Shown here piece by piece: positions 5,468 to 6,880 of a stretch of 6,880 nucleotides of DNA. This stretch comes from an uncultured bacterium. GTDB taxonomy: Bacteria; Cyanobacteriota; Vampirovibrionia; Gastranaerophilales; Gastranaerophilaceae. How positions within the stretch are numbered: the first letter of the stretch is position 1; each line of letters begins with the position of its first letter. The DNA lies in NCBI GenBank assembly GCA_900554385.1, contig USHE01000096.1, forward strand, positions 1 through 6,880. Direction: 5' to 3'. The notes beneath the pieces were generated by a model. That model worked only from the letters and a program-made list of their open reading frames with translations. It made no database searches and was not told the origin of the DNA. The position numbers and the translations under genes were made by a program.

Positions 5468-6589
5468 TTATCTGATTTGTACCGGCATTATCAAGCAAAC
5501 GAAATCTTCTTCGCAGTTTGGTCTTAGTACGGTTGCTGATAGCGGGGTATTCAAGCCGATATTTACTTCTTCACAATCAATATTTTTCAATGCTTCGAGT
5601 ACGAATTTATAATTGAATGCGATTGAAAGTTCTTCACCGTCATAGTCAATATTCAACTGTTCTTCTGATTTTCCTGAATCAGGAGTATCCGCAGTTAATC
5701 TTAAAGTATTTTGAGAAAAATCCAACTTAACGATACTTGTTTTTTCATTAACCATGATAGAAACACGTTCGAGAGCTGAGATTAACTGAGAAACATTAAC
5801 CGTTGCAGTTTTCGGGCTTTCTGACGGTATAAGCTGATTGTATTTAGGGAATTGACCTTCAAGAAGTCTTGAAATTGTTATTGTTTTTTCAGACTTAATA
5901 ACAATTTTAGTTTTTTCTGTATAAATTTTTACAGCTTCATCTTCAATAAATGAACTCATTTTTATAAACTCATTCAAAGTTTTTGAAGGGATAATCAACT
6001 GCTGGGATTTATTTTCAGGGTTTTTGATATTTTCGCGAACTCTGGCGAGCCTGTTACCGTCGGTGGACGCAATTTCAAGAACCTGACCTTGAATATCGCA
6101 TACAATACCTGATAAAAGATTGCTTGTTTCGTAGCTTGCAGCAGCAAAACCTGCCTGACGAACGGCTTTTGTTAAAGGTTTCACTTCAATTTCAAAAGCG
6201 TCTTCTTCGTTTGTAGTGAAGTTTGAAACTTCCGGCGGAAATTCATTAGCTGAAATACCGATGATATCAAATTTTGAATTTTGGCAGGTAATATTAACAG
6301 TTGTAGAATCTTCTTGCATTTCAAATGTTATTAATTTATCGCCGAGCTTGGAAACTATCTCATTGAGGGTTTTTGAAGGGAGTGTAATTTTTCCTTCTTC
6401 CTCAACCTGTGCGCTGACTTCTGCAATTACTGTCAAATCCAGGTCAGTAGCGACAAGCTTAATCGTACTGTTATCAATAGTTTCTATTAAAATATTCAAA
6501 AGAACAGGCTGTAAAGCTCGAACGCTTGTTGCTCTTTCAACAATTTTAATACCGTTATATAAATCCTCTTTTTTAATTACAAATTTCAT
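5468..6589 (-). CDS. dnaN: DNA polymerase III sliding clamp (beta subunit)
   Basis: DnaN forms the dimeric ring that encircles DNA and tethers the replicative polymerase and other replication and repair proteins. The 373-residue length and sequence fit the family's three repeated clamp domains (about 1-120, 125-250 and 250-373). Visible landmarks are the N-terminal MKFVIKKEDLYNGIKIVER, VATDLDLTV in domain 1, LLEGQFPKYNQLIPSE from residue 242 at the entry to domain 3, and the C-terminal LIMPVQIR, which contributes to the partner-binding pocket. The start is ATG 6589, behind AAAAGGAG with six bases of spacing. No dnaA is next to it on either side in this window, unlike the common dnaA-dnaN order. 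It converges on metG, and a strong terminator-like repeat follows at 5384-5439. I could not choose a firm promoter between 6590 and 6660; TTGTTT and CATAAT elements are present, but with a 15-base spacer. Confidence 0.97.
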   Translation of the reverse strand: MKFVIKKEDLYNGIKIVERATSVRALQPVLLNILIETIDNSTIKLVATDLDLTVIAEVSAQVEEEGKITLPSKTLNEIVSKLGDKLITFEMQEDSTTVNITCQNSKFDIIGISANEFPPEVSNFTTNEEDAFEIEVKPLTKAVRQAGFAAASYETSNLLSGIVCDIQGQVLEIASTDGNRLARVRENIKNPENKSQQLIIPSKTLNEFIKMSSFIEDEAVKIYTEKTKIVIKSEKTITISRLLEGQFPKYNQLIPSESPKTATVNVSQLISALERVSIMVNEKTSIVKLDFSQNTLRLTADTPDSGKSEEQLNIDYDGEELSIAFNYKFVLEALKNIDCEEVNIGLNTPLSATVLRPNCEEDFVCLIMPVQIR

Positions 6590-6668
6590 CCCATACTCCT
6601 TTTAGTTTATAAGATTATGATAATACAAAGAAACAAACAACAGAAGAATATATAAACAAAATGTAACC

Positions 6669-6697
6669 AAAAAGGCGATATTTAGTTACCGCCTTTT
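6669..6697 (-). terminator. 8-bp hairpin at the end of the DGR-like reading frame
   Basis: AAAAGGCG (6670-6677) pairs perfectly with CGCCTTTT (6690-6697), with a 12-base loop. On the minus strand the hairpin is followed by TTTTT overlapping the stem end, then GG. It straddles the stop codon of the minus-strand frame (6682-6684). It probably ends that transcript before dnaN. It also fits the hairpins known just downstream of DGR variable regions, though that link is inference. Confidence 0.5.
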
Positions 6698-6870
6698 AAT
6701 CTCATGATTAACAAATCACCCAAACACACACCCTGAATGCGGCTGGTGGTGCGGTAGCTGTCGAGCCAGTACGAGCTCGTCGGGTTGAAGCGCCTGTTGT
6801 ATGCGTTGGTGCTAATGTTCTCCTCAACAGAACACAACCAGAAGCCCTTACCAGTAAGTTCAGCTTCTTT
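6682..6870 (-). CDS. C-terminal piece of a DGR-type hypervariable protein (partial, possibly broken)
   Basis: On the minus strand the frame has 62 codons, from after a TAA at 6871-6873 to a TAA at 6682-6684, with no ATG near its start. It reads KEAELTGKGFWLCSVEEN, then a Ser/Thr/Tyr/Asn/Arg/Trp-rich run (RRFNPTSSYWLDSYRTTSR), then IQGVCLGD and a short tail. This resembles the C-terminal end of C-type-lectin/FGE-like or FISUMP-like domains used as DGR targets (family knowledge; I have not matched a specific one). Codons 6739-6819 are nearly all NNC, unlike the AT-ending codons of every neighbour, as if made from AAC codons by adenine mutagenesis. The frame is probably the tail of a gene that enters from beyond the right edge. 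The in-frame stop then means a frameshift in the short A-run, a remnant copy, or a sequence error. Two other frames, one on each strand, are also open here, but they look less like protein. Confidence 0.5.
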   Translation of the reverse strand, partial: KEAELTGKGFWLCSVEENISTNAYNRRFNPTSSYWLDSYRTTSRIQGVCLGDLLIMRLKGGN

Positions 6871-6880
6871 TTAAGAGGTT

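Noticed and set aside
6216..6605. 129-codon plus-strand frame opposite the start of dnaN
   Set aside because: It is antisense to the well-supported dnaN coding sequence, with no independent support.
6712..6880. Plus-strand open frame running to the right edge opposite the DGR-like segment
   Set aside because: It has no start codon with a ribosome binding site and is Ala/Val/Arg-rich, as expected when NNC codons are read in reverse (GNN). The minus-strand frame is far more protein-like.
1..6880. CRISPR array, tRNA, rRNA or insertion sequence
   Set aside because: I saw no regularly spaced direct repeats, cloverleaf genes, rRNA blocks, transposase or terminal inverted repeats with target duplications.

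Overview
The window is AT-rich and gene-dense, with clear Shine-Dalgarno sites and sigma70-type promoters. It reads like the chromosome of an anaerobic, gut-type, low-GC bacterium. Vampirovibrionia/Gastranaerophilales or a Firmicutes-like lineage would fit, but nothing here fixes the phylum. Two patches are unlike their neighbours: the 300-base gap between metG and dnaN, and a GC-richer patch at the right edge.

Layout: (1) 3-389 (+), the C-terminal end of a cation diffusion facilitator metal exporter, cut by the left edge. (2) 395-1318 (-), biotin synthase bioB, full length but with one in-frame TAA at 809-811; it has its own promoter and a strong ribosome binding site. (3) 1374-1802 (-), a small unrecognised protein with one membrane helix. 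(4) 1917-3551 (+), divergent from it, a polytopic GT-C/GT39-like glycosyltransferase. (5) 3597-5168 (+), methionyl-tRNA synthetase metG. (6) 5169-5467, a convergent intergenic region packed with signals. (7) 5468-6589 (-), the DNA polymerase sliding clamp dnaN. (8) 6682-6870 (-), the end of a reading frame with the codon signature of a diversity-generating retroelement (DGR) variable region.

The most interesting stretch is 5186-5444. On the minus strand it holds a promoter (TTGACA-17-TAAGAT), a near-perfect ribosome binding site and a 23-residue hydrophobic peptide gene. On the plus strand it holds a convergent promoter (TTGAAA-16-TATAAT) whose transcript would be antisense to that gene and would end at a hairpin plus T-run. 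The sense message can also fold so that its start codon pairs with the end of its own coding sequence. Together this is the layout of a type I toxin-antitoxin locus (hydrophobic peptide plus cis-antisense RNA). I recognise the architecture but not the family.

The second notable patch is the right edge. Reading minus strand, 20 of 27 consecutive codons end in C, inside a Trp/Tyr/Asn/Arg/Ser-rich C-terminal sequence. That is what adenine-directed mutagenesis of AAC codons leaves in DGR targets. The reverse transcriptase and template repeat would have to lie outside this window.

The other genes are housekeeping or envelope functions with no obvious shared pathway.
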